Below, piece by piece: positions 42,688-51,296 of a stretch of 64,000 nucleotides of DNA. A model generated the notes under the pieces. The model did no database searches. It saw only the letters and a program-made list of their open reading frames with translations, and had not been told where the DNA came from. This DNA is from Billgrantia saliphila (GTDB taxonomy: Bacteria > Pseudomonadota > Gammaproteobacteria > Pseudomonadales > Halomonadaceae). Where the stretch lies: positions 1 to 64,000 of the forward strand of contig NZ_PJRN01000015.1 of the NCBI RefSeq assembly GCF_002930105.1, written 5' to 3'. Each line of letters opens with the position of its first letter. Position 1 is the stretch's first letter. The translations under genes and the position numbers were made by a program.

Positions 42688-43458
42688 ATGAGTCAGGGAC
42701 GCACAGCCGAGAGTGGCAAGACAGCCCAGCTCTACCGCATGGTCATGGAGGAACACCTATGCCCCTTCGGCTTGAAGAGCAAGGATCTGCTGGAGCGCAA
42801 GGGGTTCGATGTCGAGGATCATCATTTGACCACGCGGCAGGAGACGGAAGCCTTCATGAATGAACATGGGGTGGAGACGACGCCCCAGGCCTTCATCGAT
42901 GGCCGGCGTATCGGCGGTTACGACGAGTTGCGCGAGTATTTCGGGCTAGATTCGCCGGGCGAGGATGAGACCACCTACCAGCCGGTGATCGCCCTGTTTG
43001 CCACGGCGCTGCTGATGGGGTTCGCCGTGAGCTGGACCGCGACCGGTTCCTTGCTGAGCCCGCGGATGCCGGAGTACTTCGTGGCCATCGCGATGGCGCT
43101 GCTGGGGTTGCAGAAGCTCAAGGACGTGGAGAGCTTCAGTACCATGTTCCTCAATTACGATCTGCTGGCCCAGCGTCAGGTGCGCTATGGCTACGTCTAT
43201 CCCTACGCCGAGACTCTGGCGGGCATCCTGATGCTGGCGGGCGCCCTGGTCTGGCTGGCCGCACCCGTGGCGCTGTTCATCGGCACGGTGGGCGCTGTCT
43301 CGGTGTTCAAGGCGGTCTATATCGACAAACGGGAACTCAAGTGTGCCTGCGTGGGCGGGGACAGTAATGTGCCGCTGGGTTTCGTCTCGCTGACCGAGAA
43401 CCTGATCATGGTTGGCATGGGCATCTGGATGCCGTTGCGCATGTATCTCTTGTCATGA
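42688..43458 (+). CDS. Glutaredoxin-MauE fusion membrane protein
   Basis: A 256-residue fusion. Residues 13-88 are a glutaredoxin-like domain with a CPFG active site (C25) instead of the usual CPYC/CGFS, and TTPQAFIDGRRIGGYDEL containing the cis-Pro and glutathione loop. Residues 97-255 form a four-helix MauE/DoxX-like membrane domain ending in ELKCACVGG (C219, C221). MauE helps form disulfides in methylamine dehydrogenase; the fusion suggests electron transfer between cytoplasmic thiols and a membrane Cys pair. It is monocistronic and convergent with the cyclase gene. Confidence 0.8.
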   Translation: MSQGRTAESGKTAQLYRMVMEEHLCPFGLKSKDLLERKGFDVEDHHLTTRQETEAFMNEHGVETTPQAFIDGRRIGGYDELREYFGLDSPGEDETTYQPVIALFATALLMGFAVSWTATGSLLSPRMPEYFVAIAMALLGLQKLKDVESFSTMFLNYDLLAQRQVRYGYVYPYAETLAGILMLAGALVWLAAPVALFIGTVGAVSVFKAVYIDKRELKCACVGGDSNVPLGFVSLTENLIMVGMGIWMPLRMYLLS

Positions 43459-43548
43459 CCGTGCCGCCACCTTCCGCCGCGTGACGGAACGCTATGTCCA
43501 CGCCATGACCCGGCGAAGTCGTCACGGGACGGAGCACGAACCTCGGTC

Positions 43549-44754
43549 CTAAACAGTTAGCGGGTCATCTCGCAACGGGGCCAACACGCTGCGGTTGCGC
43601 CCTTCCCGCTTGGCCTGGTAGAGCGCCGCGTCGGCGAGCGTCAGCAGCATGGCGGGAGCCAAGGTCACGTGGGGACGCAGGGCGGCCGCCCCGATGCTCA
43701 CGGTAATCACGCCCGAGCCTGCCTGGGGAATGGCGAGCGCCTCGATGCCGCGTCGGATGCGCTCGGCGGCGTGCAGGGCCGAAGCGGCCGACGTGTTAGG
43801 CAGCAACACGACGAACTCTTCACCGCCATAGCGCACCACCAGATCGACTTCCTGACGGACATAGTTCTGCATCTCCAGGGCAACCTGACGCAGGCAGGCG
43901 TCGCCCTGCAGGTGACCATAATGGTCGTTGTAGTTCTTGAAGCGGTCGATATCGATGACCAGCATGCCCAGCATGGTGTTCTCGGTGAGTGCCTCCTGCC
44001 AGCGATGCTCGAGCACGGCATCGAAATGGCGTCGGTTGGCGACGCCGGTCAAGGGGTCGGTGATCGATATCTTGGCCAGGGCCTGGTTGTCCTTCAGGGC
44101 GGCACTGTTCCTGAGTTGTTCACGTAACAACAGCAGGTAGGACTGCCGCTCACTGACTTCCATGCGGTAATTGGCCAACAGCGTGAAGACGGCGCTGGAA
44201 ATGAACACGACAAAGGCATAGAGCTTTATCTCGGCTTCCATGGGCGCGTAATGGTAGACGAACAGCGTCATGATGATGCCGCTGATCAATGACGAAGCCA
44301 CGGCGTGAAAGAAGCGCAGCGTGAAGACGATGTTGCCCATCACCAGGATCAGACCGAACGAGAAGGTATCGAGGAACGAATAGGTCGACTTCGACAGGAA
44401 GAAGATGAGGTTCGACAGCAACATTCCCACCACGATGGTGCTGGTCATGACCGCTTCGCGCATGGCCGGTGACAGCCCGCGCCTTACGAAGTAGAGCGCG
44501 GTGATGCCGAAGGGGGTCATCATGCCGAAGCGAATCCAGGCCGCCATCTGCAGCGACTCAGGTCGGAAGGCGTAGTCGTTGATCAAATAGAGATCGTAGA
44601 TGACGAGGGCCACGATGCCGGCCAGATACAAGTGGCGGCTGCGGAGCTCCGAGGTATCGGATTCGAAGCGAGCCTCGACGATCGGGCTGAAACGCAAACC
44701 GTACCGGCGTCTGGCGAGGTCGGATTCCACGGCTTTCAGCAGGGTGTCGCTCAC
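43549..44754 (-). CDS. Membrane-bound diguanylate cyclase (GGDEF)
   Basis: A 401-residue protein that makes cyclic di-GMP from GTP. About six transmembrane helices (residues 45-205) precede a short coiled linker (SERQSYLLLLREQLRNSAALK) and a GGDEF domain: DPLTGVANRRHFD, VIDIDRFKNYNDHYGH, active site RYGGEEF, and AKREGRNR. The I-site RxxD is not evident before GGEEF (residues RQEVD). No known sensory fold is seen in the membrane part. GTG 44754 with GAGGGGG upstream is preferred; ATG 44814 lacks a ribosome site. A large palindrome lies upstream. Confidence 0.87.
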   Translation of the reverse strand: MSDTLLKAVESDLARRRYGLRFSPIVEARFESDTSELRSRHLYLAGIVALVIYDLYLINDYAFRPESLQMAAWIRFGMMTPFGITALYFVRRGLSPAMREAVMTSTIVVGMLLSNLIFFLSKSTYSFLDTFSFGLILVMGNIVFTLRFFHAVASSLISGIIMTLFVYHYAPMEAEIKLYAFVVFISSAVFTLLANYRMEVSERQSYLLLLREQLRNSAALKDNQALAKISITDPLTGVANRRHFDAVLEHRWQEALTENTMLGMLVIDIDRFKNYNDHYGHLQGDACLRQVALEMQNYVRQEVDLVVRYGGEEFVVLLPNTSAASALHAAERIRRGIEALAIPQAGSGVITVSIGAAALRPHVTLAPAMLLTLADAALYQAKREGRNRSVLAPLRDDPLTV

Positions 44755-44827
44755 GCCATTCGCCCCCTCGCGCCATCTTTTACACGCTACTCTACCGAGG
44801 ACTATCGACCGCATGACGACAAACTTT

Positions 44828-44855
44828 AGTTCATTTAACTTGAGTTAAATGAACT
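44828..44855. promoter_or_regulatory. 28-base palindrome between the chaC end and the cyclase gene
   Basis: AGTTCATTTAACT (44828-44840) and AGTTAAATGAACT (44843-44855) are perfect inverted 13-mers with two central bases. It is AT-rich in a GC-rich region. It lies 74-101 bp upstream of the cyclase GTG start and overlaps the last codons of chaC. No T tract follows on the minus strand, so an operator for a dimeric regulator is more likely than a terminator. Confidence 0.55.
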
Positions 44856-45406
44856 GCGACTCGCTCGGCCAGCGCGGCGACGTGCGGATCATCGGCCCCC
44901 AGGTTCTCCAGGGCCACGGCCAGATTGAAAAGATAGTCGCGGTTGGGACCGCTCGGGCCGCAAGCGGCAGCGATCTGGTGTGCCATGGCATCGAGCGGAG
45001 CGTCGCCGAGAAAGGCGGCATTGTCCTCGGTGGCCAGGTAGATCAACCCCTCGGCGTGGCTGCCGTCCGGAAAGTGCAGGGTCGCGAGCTCGCGCAGGTA
45101 GCCGTTCTTCTCGCGAATATCCAACTGTTTCAGGATCTCGGCATCGATGCGATAGGCCATGCCCTGGCAGATGGTATCAGGTGACTCGACCAGCGTGACC
45201 ACGCGTCCCGGTGCCTCCGGCGTGCCGCGATGATCGTGCGAGCCCTGCCAGAAGCGCCGCGCCCAGCCTTCGACATGGGCGGGGCGGCGTTCGTGGTAGT
45301 CGAACTCGGCCTTCCAGATCAGCGAGCCATAGCCGAACAGCCATATCGTCTCGTCGGGATCGAAGAAGATCCGTTCGCGATTGAGGTGCGTGGTGTCGTG
45401 GGTCAT
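44831..45406 (-). CDS. chaC: Gamma-glutamylcyclotransferase (ChaC-type)
   Basis: A 191-residue enzyme that cleaves glutathione to 5-oxoproline and Cys-Gly. The substrate loop is WLFGYGSLIWKAEFDY, the catalytic Glu is in IREKNGYLREL, and GWARRFWQGSHDHRGTPEAPGRVVTL is the ChaC core. The length is normal. Its start overlaps the EamA gene stop by 4 bp, so it is the second gene of a minus-strand pair. Its final codons lie within a 28-base palindrome. Confidence 0.92.
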   Translation of the reverse strand: MTHDTTHLNRERIFFDPDETIWLFGYGSLIWKAEFDYHERRPAHVEGWARRFWQGSHDHRGTPEAPGRVVTLVESPDTICQGMAYRIDAEILKQLDIREKNGYLRELATLHFPDGSHAEGLIYLATEDNAAFLGDAPLDAMAHQIAAACGPSGPNRDYLFNLAVALENLGADDPHVAALAERVAVHLTQVK

Positions 45407-46302
45407 GACGGACTCGGTGTCTTGCGTAGCAGGGGTTGGGTCAGGGTCTGGGCCATGATCACGCCGGCGAGCACCAGCAGTCCGCCGACCAGGTGGAACA
45501 GGGCGATGCGCTCACCGAGGAAGAGCATGGCGATCAGGGCGCTGAACAGCGGCATCAGGTTAATGAAGATGCTGGCCTGACTGGCGCCGATCTGGCGGAT
45601 GGCGCGCATCCACAGGAAGGTCGTCACGATCGAGGCGGGGATGCCGGCGTAGAGGATCAGCCAAACGTTTTGATCGTCGACCGGGGTCATCGGCCCCAGC
45701 AGGTAAGGGGGTAGCAGGAACAGCACGGCGAACACCACCTGGGCGTAGAGCACCACCCAAGGCGGCAGGCCCAGCGGCCAGCGCTTGAGCATCACGCCAT
45801 AAAGCGCGTAGCAGGTAGCGGCCACCACCATCAGCAGATCGCCAAGGGCCACCTGAAGATCCAGCAGCGCGAGCGGGTCGCCCCGTCCCAGCAGCACCAG
45901 CACCCCGAACAGCGCGAGTAGGCCGCCGAGCGTGCCGCCGCGGCTGGGCGCCTCACGCAGGATCAAGGCGCTGAGCAGTACCGTCAGCAATGGCACCATG
46001 GCCGCCAGAATGCCCATGTTGGTGGCCGTGGTGGTCTCGGCGGCCACGTAGGCAAGCCCTTGCCAGAGCCCCATGCCGAGCAGCCCCAGTACGGCCAGCT
46101 TGGGCCATTCGCGGCGTAGCGTCTGGCGGTGGCGCCAGGCGGCTGGCAGTACGAAAGGGGTCAGCACGGCCAACGCCAGTACCCAGCGCAAGAAAGCGAT
46201 GCTGCTGGGGGCGATCGTTCCCACGGTGAGCTGGTTGATGGTCATGTTGCCCGACCAGATCAGCACGGCTCCCAGGGGCGGCAAGAAGTAGAGCAGCGAC
46301 AT
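45403..46302 (-). CDS. EamA/DMT-family transporter
   Basis: A 299-residue ten-helix membrane protein with two EamA repeats (about 5-135 and 150-288). Typical wording is FLPPLGAVLIWSGNMTINQL, AYVAAETTTATNMGILAAMVPLLTVLLSALILRE, and FINLMPLFSALIAMLFLGERI. These proteins export amino acids or metabolites. GAGG six bases upstream supports the ATG at 46302. It is translationally coupled to chaC, which may link export with glutathione turnover (inference). Confidence 0.88.
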   Translation of the reverse strand: MSLLYFLPPLGAVLIWSGNMTINQLTVGTIAPSSIAFLRWVLALAVLTPFVLPAAWRHRQTLRREWPKLAVLGLLGMGLWQGLAYVAAETTTATNMGILAAMVPLLTVLLSALILREAPSRGGTLGGLLALFGVLVLLGRGDPLALLDLQVALGDLLMVVAATCYALYGVMLKRWPLGLPPWVVLYAQVVFAVLFLLPPYLLGPMTPVDDQNVWLILYAGIPASIVTTFLWMRAIRQIGASQASIFINLMPLFSALIAMLFLGERIALFHLVGGLLVLAGVIMAQTLTQPLLRKTPSPS

Positions 46303-46323
46303 GGCGACCTCATAAGCACGAAG

Positions 46324-46346
46324 AAGCCCCGCTGGCATCGGGGCTT
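46324..46346 (-). terminator. Leader hairpin upstream of the EamA gene
   Basis: AAGCCCCG (46324-46331) and CGGGGCTT (46339-46346) form a perfect 8 bp stem with a 7-base loop, followed on the minus strand by CTTCGTGCTT. It lies 22 bp upstream of the EamA start on the same strand. It may be an attenuator, or the end of a short leader transcript. Confidence 0.4.
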
Positions 46347-46520
46347 GCAAAGGCTACATGATATCGAGCCGCTGCGGCGCTGCAAACGATAAGGAGACTA
46401 ACGGAAGCCGCGAAAGCGGTTTTTGCCCGCGAAGCCTGCCGGTGCGCGATTCACGCCTATGCTGATAGGCGACCGAACGATTCTGTCAGGCAGACACGAT
46501 GTAAGTGCCGAGGTGACGCC

Positions 46521-46925
46521 ATGGAAGTACGACACTACGGATGGATGCTGTGTGCCGCTCTGGTGCTGGCCGGCTGCGATAACGAGGAGCCGGATGCGGC
46601 GCCGAATGACGAGCCGGCGCTCCAGGATGCCGTTGCGTATGTGGGACGCTGGGCCGCCGAGCCGGCCTGGTGTGCGCGGGGCGGCGAAGAGCGAGCGATC
46701 ATTCTCTCCCCATCGCGCTTCGAGGGGTACGAAAACATCTGCGAGATGGAAGCGACGCAGGAGTCCGAGGACGAGTGGACGGCGCAGCTCGAATGCTCGG
46801 GTGAAGGGACGGAGAGCAGCGAGCGGATTCGTCTGCAGCTCGAAGATCATGAGGCGATGACGCTGACCTGGCTCGACCGCGACGATGCCCAGGTGTCGCT
46901 CATGCGCTGTCCCCTGGACGAATGA
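46521..46925 (+). CDS. Hypothetical lipoprotein
   Basis: A 134-residue protein with a lipoprotein signal peptide: a short basic N-terminus, a hydrophobic core (GWMLCAALVLAGC) and lipobox LAGC with Cys at residue 19. Asp after the lipid Cys (+2) would favour inner-membrane retention under the E. coli rule. The mature part is acidic and contains paired Cys (PAWCARGGEERAI, NICEME, LECSGEG, LMRCPLDE), probably disulfides. I do not recognise the family. It is monocistronic and convergent with the zinc-finger gene. Confidence 0.7.
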   Translation: MEVRHYGWMLCAALVLAGCDNEEPDAAPNDEPALQDAVAYVGRWAAEPAWCARGGEERAIILSPSRFEGYENICEMEATQESEDEWTAQLECSGEGTESSERIRLQLEDHEAMTLTWLDRDDAQVSLMRCPLDE

Positions 46926-46953
46926 TGGAGAGACAGCCGTGTCGGCAGGACGG

Positions 46954-47220
46954 TCAGCGCAGTTGGCTGTCCTTGCTGCCACGCCGGTTGTAGCCGCTGT
47001 AGGCCGTGCGCTGCTCGTCGCGCTCGCTCTGGCAGGCGACGCACAAGCGCACGCCGGGCATGGCCTCGCGACGCGCCTGGGGAATCGGTTCGCCGCACTC
47101 CTCGCAGTGCGTCAGGCTCTCGCCCCGGGGCAACTCGCTGCGCGCCCGCTGCAGTGCATCCTCGACGGTGCTGTCGATCTGCTCTTGCACCGCCCCGTCT
47201 CTCGACCAGCCACCCGCCAT
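46954..47220 (-). CDS. DksA/TraR-type zinc-finger protein (YbiI-like)
   Basis: An 88-residue protein with a four-cysteine zinc finger: CEECGEPIPQARREAMPGVRLCVACQ (first pair near 39 and 42, second near 60 and 63). Length and the MPGVRLC wording match YbiI-like members of the DksA/TraR family, which lack the long DksA coiled coil. The role is unproven; relatives bind the RNA polymerase secondary channel. Ends convergent with the lipoprotein gene. Confidence 0.85.
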   Translation of the reverse strand: MAGGWSRDGAVQEQIDSTVEDALQRARSELPRGESLTHCEECGEPIPQARREAMPGVRLCVACQSERDEQRTAYSGYNRRGSKDSQLR

Positions 47221-47304
47221 GATTCCCTCCTGCGGCGCCCCTGGCGCCGGTTGTCCCGCCGATTCCTCAAGTTTGGGAGACGAAACCGGGACGCGCCAGC
47301 AAGA

Positions 47305-47324
47305 GGCCCCACCGAGGTGGGGCC
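47305..47324 (-). terminator. Hairpin after betT
   Basis: GGCCCCAC (47305-47312) pairs perfectly with GTGGGGCC (47317-47324) around a CGAG loop, 35 bp beyond the betT stop on the minus strand. The following minus-strand sequence is only moderately T-rich, so terminator strength is uncertain. Confidence 0.5.
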
Positions 47325-47358
47325 ATCCTGGTGAATGGACCGGCGCCGCTGCCGAGAA

Positions 47359-49428
47359 TCAACGTGCGGGTTGGGCCTCGGGAAGGACGTTGTCCTCCAC
47401 GACACTGCCCGCCACGGCATGGCCCGGAATGGTCGCCAGGGTGCCCTCCTCGCTGGCCTGGGCCAGGAAGCGTAGATGGCGCTGGTACTCGTTGAGTACG
47501 TCATGCACGACTTGGAGACGCGTGTAGCCGTTGAGATCCTGGCCCAGACCGCCTTCGGCGAGATGAACATCGAGGCGCAGGTAATAGTCGTCATCCGCAG
47601 GCAGGAAACTCGGAGGCTGCAGTCGTGTGGGCTGGATGCCATAGATGAAGCTGGGGGCGCCGTCGAAATCGACCTGCAGGGTAGGGAAGAGCAGTTGAGT
47701 GCCGTCGACCTGCTGTTCGGTGACGGTGGCATGCTGGCCTCGTCGGGTCAGCTCCTCGGCCAGCTCGACGAGTGCCGGGCGAATGGCGTGGCGCAACGTG
47801 GCCTCGGCGCCATTCCGGGTAGTGGCGTCCAGGGTACGGTCGAGGCGCTCGCGCCAGTCGCTGCTGGCCACGCCGTTGACTGTCACCTGATGGCGGGCAT
47901 CGGCCTTGCCGGTCTCGACCTTCAAAGAGCGGTACATGCCGAACATGGTCAGGAAGATGATGGCCGAAAATGGCAGGGCGGTGATTACCACAGCGCTCTG
48001 CAGGGTGCGCAGACCGCCGGCCATCAATAGCGCCAGGGTGATAAGGCCGATGATGGCGGACCAGAAGATTCGCAGCCGGGCGGGGGCATCGTGGTTCACG
48101 TCGCGCAGCACGTAGGTGAAATTGGACAGCACCAAGGCGCCCGAATCGGCCGAGGTGACGAAGAAGACGATGCTCAGCACCAACACGACAGTGGCGGTGA
48201 CGCCGACCAGGGGCAGCTGCTCGAGGAAGGTGTAGATGGTGGCCGGCGGTTGGTTCAGGGCTTGCTCGCCGAGCACCACCAGGCCCTGATCGACCATGTC
48301 GATGCCGCTGTTGCCGAACACGGACATCATCACCATCACGAAGATCAACGGGATGAACAGGGCACCGGCGACGAATTCGCGGATGGTGCGTCCGCGGGAG
48401 ATGCGGGCCAGGAACAGACCGACGAACGGCGCCCAGGCGATCCACCAGCCCCAGAAGAACACCGTCCAGCCGCTGAACCAGCCTTGCGCCTCGGGCGCAT
48501 AGGCATAGGTGTCGAAGCTTTTGCCGGCAAGCGCGACCAGATAGTCGCCGGTATTCATGATCAGGGCATTGAGCAGCTTGAGCGTATCGCCCTGGAGCAG
48601 CACGAACAGCACGAGGCCGGCGACCAGTAACAGGTTGAGTTCCGATAGCCGACGGATGCCACGCTTGACGCCACTCACCACCGACAGGGTGGCCAGGGTC
48701 ACCACCAGCAGGATCAGCATGACCTGGGCGGGTAGCCCCTCCGGTATGCCGAACAGGTAGGTCAGCCCGTAATTCATCTGCATCACGCCGATCCCCAGCG
48801 CGGTAGCGATGCCGAACACAGTAGCGAGCACGGCCGTTATGTCCACGGCATCGCCGATGGGGCCGTAGATGCGCTTGCCCAGCAGCGGATAGAGCGTCGA
48901 GCGAATCGCCAGCGGTAGCCGGTGGCGGTAGCTGAAATAGGCCAGGGCCATGCCCATCAGCACATACAGCCCCCAGCCGGAAATGCCCCAGTGCATGAAG
49001 GTCTGCACGATGGCCGCGCGCTGGGCCTCGGCAGTGCCGCCTTCGCCGAGTGGCGGATTCAGGTAGTGCGTCAGCGGTTCGGAAACCACGAAGAACAGGA
49101 TGGCACCGCCAAGCCCGGCGGCGAACAGCATGGCCGACCACGACAGCAGCGTGAACTCCGGGCGCGAATGATCGGGACCCAGGCGGATCTTGCCGAATCG
49201 CGAGAAGCCGATCATGACCACGAAGACCAGGTAGGCGACGACCGCCAGCATGTAGTACCAGCCGAAGGTATTGCCGATCCAGTCCAGACCGGCATTGAAG
49301 AATGCCGTGGCGTGATCGGTGAAGGCGATGGCATAGATCAAAAAGATCAAGATACCAGCCACCGAGCCGTGGAAGACGGCCGAGTTGAGCCGGTTGCTCG
49401 ACTCGGGGGCGGGATATGGATGTGTCAT
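47359..49428 (-). CDS. betT: BCCT choline/betaine transporter with long C-terminal domain (BetT-type)
   Basis: A 689-residue BCCT carrier. Twelve helices span about residues 15-510, with the family signature FFWGWWIAWAPFVGLFLARISRGRT and VTSADSGALVLSNFTYVL. A C-terminal cytoplasmic domain of about 170 residues follows; such extensions in BetT set osmotic control. The ATG at 49428 has GAGG upstream. Its location beside choline-sulfatase and a LysR gene supports choline or choline-O-sulfate uptake for osmoprotection. Confidence 0.88.
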   Translation of the reverse strand: MTHPYPAPESSNRLNSAVFHGSVAGILIFLIYAIAFTDHATAFFNAGLDWIGNTFGWYYMLAVVAYLVFVVMIGFSRFGKIRLGPDHSRPEFTLLSWSAMLFAAGLGGAILFFVVSEPLTHYLNPPLGEGGTAEAQRAAIVQTFMHWGISGWGLYVLMGMALAYFSYRHRLPLAIRSTLYPLLGKRIYGPIGDAVDITAVLATVFGIATALGIGVMQMNYGLTYLFGIPEGLPAQVMLILLVVTLATLSVVSGVKRGIRRLSELNLLLVAGLVLFVLLQGDTLKLLNALIMNTGDYLVALAGKSFDTYAYAPEAQGWFSGWTVFFWGWWIAWAPFVGLFLARISRGRTIREFVAGALFIPLIFVMVMMSVFGNSGIDMVDQGLVVLGEQALNQPPATIYTFLEQLPLVGVTATVVLVLSIVFFVTSADSGALVLSNFTYVLRDVNHDAPARLRIFWSAIIGLITLALLMAGGLRTLQSAVVITALPFSAIIFLTMFGMYRSLKVETGKADARHQVTVNGVASSDWRERLDRTLDATTRNGAEATLRHAIRPALVELAEELTRRGQHATVTEQQVDGTQLLFPTLQVDFDGAPSFIYGIQPTRLQPPSFLPADDDYYLRLDVHLAEGGLGQDLNGYTRLQVVHDVLNEYQRHLRFLAQASEEGTLATIPGHAVAGSVVEDNVLPEAQPAR

Positions 49429-49629
49429 GGGGAGAACCTCTCGTATTGTTATTGCTATCGGTTTCGTGGTGTCGAGCACTTTCCTTGTCGTTCTTGACAG
49501 GGCCGGCGCGCTGTCGGAGCGCCGGCCCTGCCTGGCCTGGGCCAGGTGCGTTGCGTCCCGCTCGCCACATGCGGGAAATAGCGAACGGCAAACCGTCAGA
49601 GTGATCGCCGAGTGGCGTCACGATCCAGG

Positions 49630-51156
49630 CTATGCGCCCGAGACCACCGGGAAGCGCGCGCGCCGCTCGAGATCGTCCAGGTCGATGTTGTTGCGCATGT
49701 ACTGGGTGCTGGCATCGAACATCGGCTGGTGATCCCAGGCCGTGACCTTACCCTGCTTGAGCGCCCGCGATACCAGCTTGCGGCGTCGCTGGCTGGCGAT
49801 CACCTCGTCGTGCATCCGCCCGTAGTCCCAGCGGCTGGCGACTTCGTCGCGGAACTGCTTGCACAGATCGAGATGGGCGGGGTCCTCGGCCAGGTTGTTG
49901 AGTTCCAGCGGGTCGGCCTCGAGGTCGTACAGCTGGTCGGGGTCGGGCGCGGTGTGTACGAACTTGTAGCGGCCGCGGCGGATCATCAGCAGCGGGGCGA
50001 TGGCACCTTCGCCGAGGTATTCGCCGATCACCTCGTCATGGCCGCCATTGCCGGTCAGGTGTGGCAACAGGCTGCGACCGTCGATAGGCACGGCGTATTC
50101 CGGCGCCTCGCCGTGATGGGCAAGCTCGGCAAAGGTCGGTAGCAGGTCCATGGTCGACACCGACTCGCGTACCCGACCCGGGGAGAAGCGGTCGGGAGCG
50201 TGGATGATCATCGGTACGCGAGCCGAACCCTCGAACCAGCTCATCTTGTACCAGAGCCCGCGCTCGCCGAGCATGTCGCCGTGGTCGCCCGAGAATACGA
50301 TGATGGTGTCTTCGTCGAGACCGGCTTCTTCCAGAGTCTTCAGCACGGCGCCGATCTGGTCGTCGACGTAGCTGAGCGCCCCGTAGTAGGCATGGCGCGC
50401 GTTGCGGATCTGCTCGTCGCTGACGGTATCCTCGTCGAGCTGATAGACGTGACGCAGGCGCTTGGAGTGCGGATCCATCAGTTCGCGCGAGTAGGGCACG
50501 CGCGGCATGTCGATGGCGTCGTGGTCGTAGCGGTCCCAGTACTCCTGCGCGATGGTATAGGGATCGTGCGGGTGGGTCAGGGACACGGTGAGGCAGAAGG
50601 GGCGCTGCTCGCCGTTGCGCGCATAGTCGTAGAGGAAACGCTTGGCGCGAAAGGTGACCTCGTCGTCAAAGTCGATCTGGTTGGAGCGGACACAGGGGCC
50701 GGCCTGAATCACCGATGACATGTTGTGGTAGTAGCTCGGCCGGGTGTCGAAATTCTCCCAATCGACGAACCAGCCGTAGTCGGCCGGGTAGATATCGGTG
50801 GTCAGGCGCTCCTCGAAGCCGTGCAACTGGTCCGGCCCGCAGAAGTGCATCTTGCCCGACAGGGCGGTGTAGTAGCCGGCATCGCGCAGGTAGTGGGCGA
50901 AGGTTGGTATGTCGGCGGCGAACTCGGCGGCGTTGTCGTAGCCACCGATGCGCGAAGGCAGCTGGCCGGCCATCAGCGTGAAGCGTGACGGCGCGCAAAG
51001 CGGGCTGTTGCAGTAGGCTGAATCGAAGACCACCCCTTCGGCGGCCAGGCGCGACAGGTGCGGCGTCTTGACCAGCGGGTGGCCGTAGAAGGGCAGCGCC
51101 GACGCCGTCATCTGATCGGCCATCAGGAATAGAATATTGGGTTGCTTGCGGGTCAT
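49630..51156 (-). CDS. betC: Choline-sulfatase
   Basis: A 508-residue type I sulfatase that hydrolyses choline-O-sulfate to choline and sulfate. The formylglycine motif is SPLCAPSRFTLMAG, where the Cys is oxidised by a maturase. Metal ligands lie in ILFLMADQMTASALP (N-terminal Asp) and VFSGDHGDMLGERGLWYK. The C-terminal DDLERRARFP is characteristic of BetC. It lies 201 bp upstream of betT on the same strand and is divergent from a LysR gene, the usual choline-sulfate utilisation arrangement. No betA or betB is in the window. Confidence 0.92.
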   Translation of the reverse strand: MTRKQPNILFLMADQMTASALPFYGHPLVKTPHLSRLAAEGVVFDSAYCNSPLCAPSRFTLMAGQLPSRIGGYDNAAEFAADIPTFAHYLRDAGYYTALSGKMHFCGPDQLHGFEERLTTDIYPADYGWFVDWENFDTRPSYYHNMSSVIQAGPCVRSNQIDFDDEVTFRAKRFLYDYARNGEQRPFCLTVSLTHPHDPYTIAQEYWDRYDHDAIDMPRVPYSRELMDPHSKRLRHVYQLDEDTVSDEQIRNARHAYYGALSYVDDQIGAVLKTLEEAGLDEDTIIVFSGDHGDMLGERGLWYKMSWFEGSARVPMIIHAPDRFSPGRVRESVSTMDLLPTFAELAHHGEAPEYAVPIDGRSLLPHLTGNGGHDEVIGEYLGEGAIAPLLMIRRGRYKFVHTAPDPDQLYDLEADPLELNNLAEDPAHLDLCKQFRDEVASRWDYGRMHDEVIASQRRRKLVSRALKQGKVTAWDHQPMFDASTQYMRNNIDLDDLERRARFPVVSGA

Positions 51157-51279
51157 GGGGCCTCTCTCTTGCTTGTCGCTGGGCGCTGGGATTGCATATT
51201 CGGGCGAGCTGCGATAGCTCTCCTCACAGTCTCTCTGCTAATTTGAGGGCCTGTAAACTCGCTAAATTTTTATGGGAGG

Positions 51280-51296
51280 CATTAGTTTATCTAATG
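51280..51296. promoter_or_regulatory. Dyad over the LysR start codon in the betC divergent region
   Basis: CATTAG (51280-51285) and CTAATG (51291-51296) form a perfect inverted repeat with a 5 bp spacer. The right arm contains the ATG of the LysR gene. ATTAG-N5-CTAAT fits the general T-N11-A layout of LysR sites, so autoregulation by blocking is possible. Confidence 0.5.

Noticed and set aside
44828-44855. SoxR box upstream of the cyclase gene
   Set aside because: Only one arm plus the TTAA centre resembles the SoxR consensus; the palindrome's symmetry axis is elsewhere.
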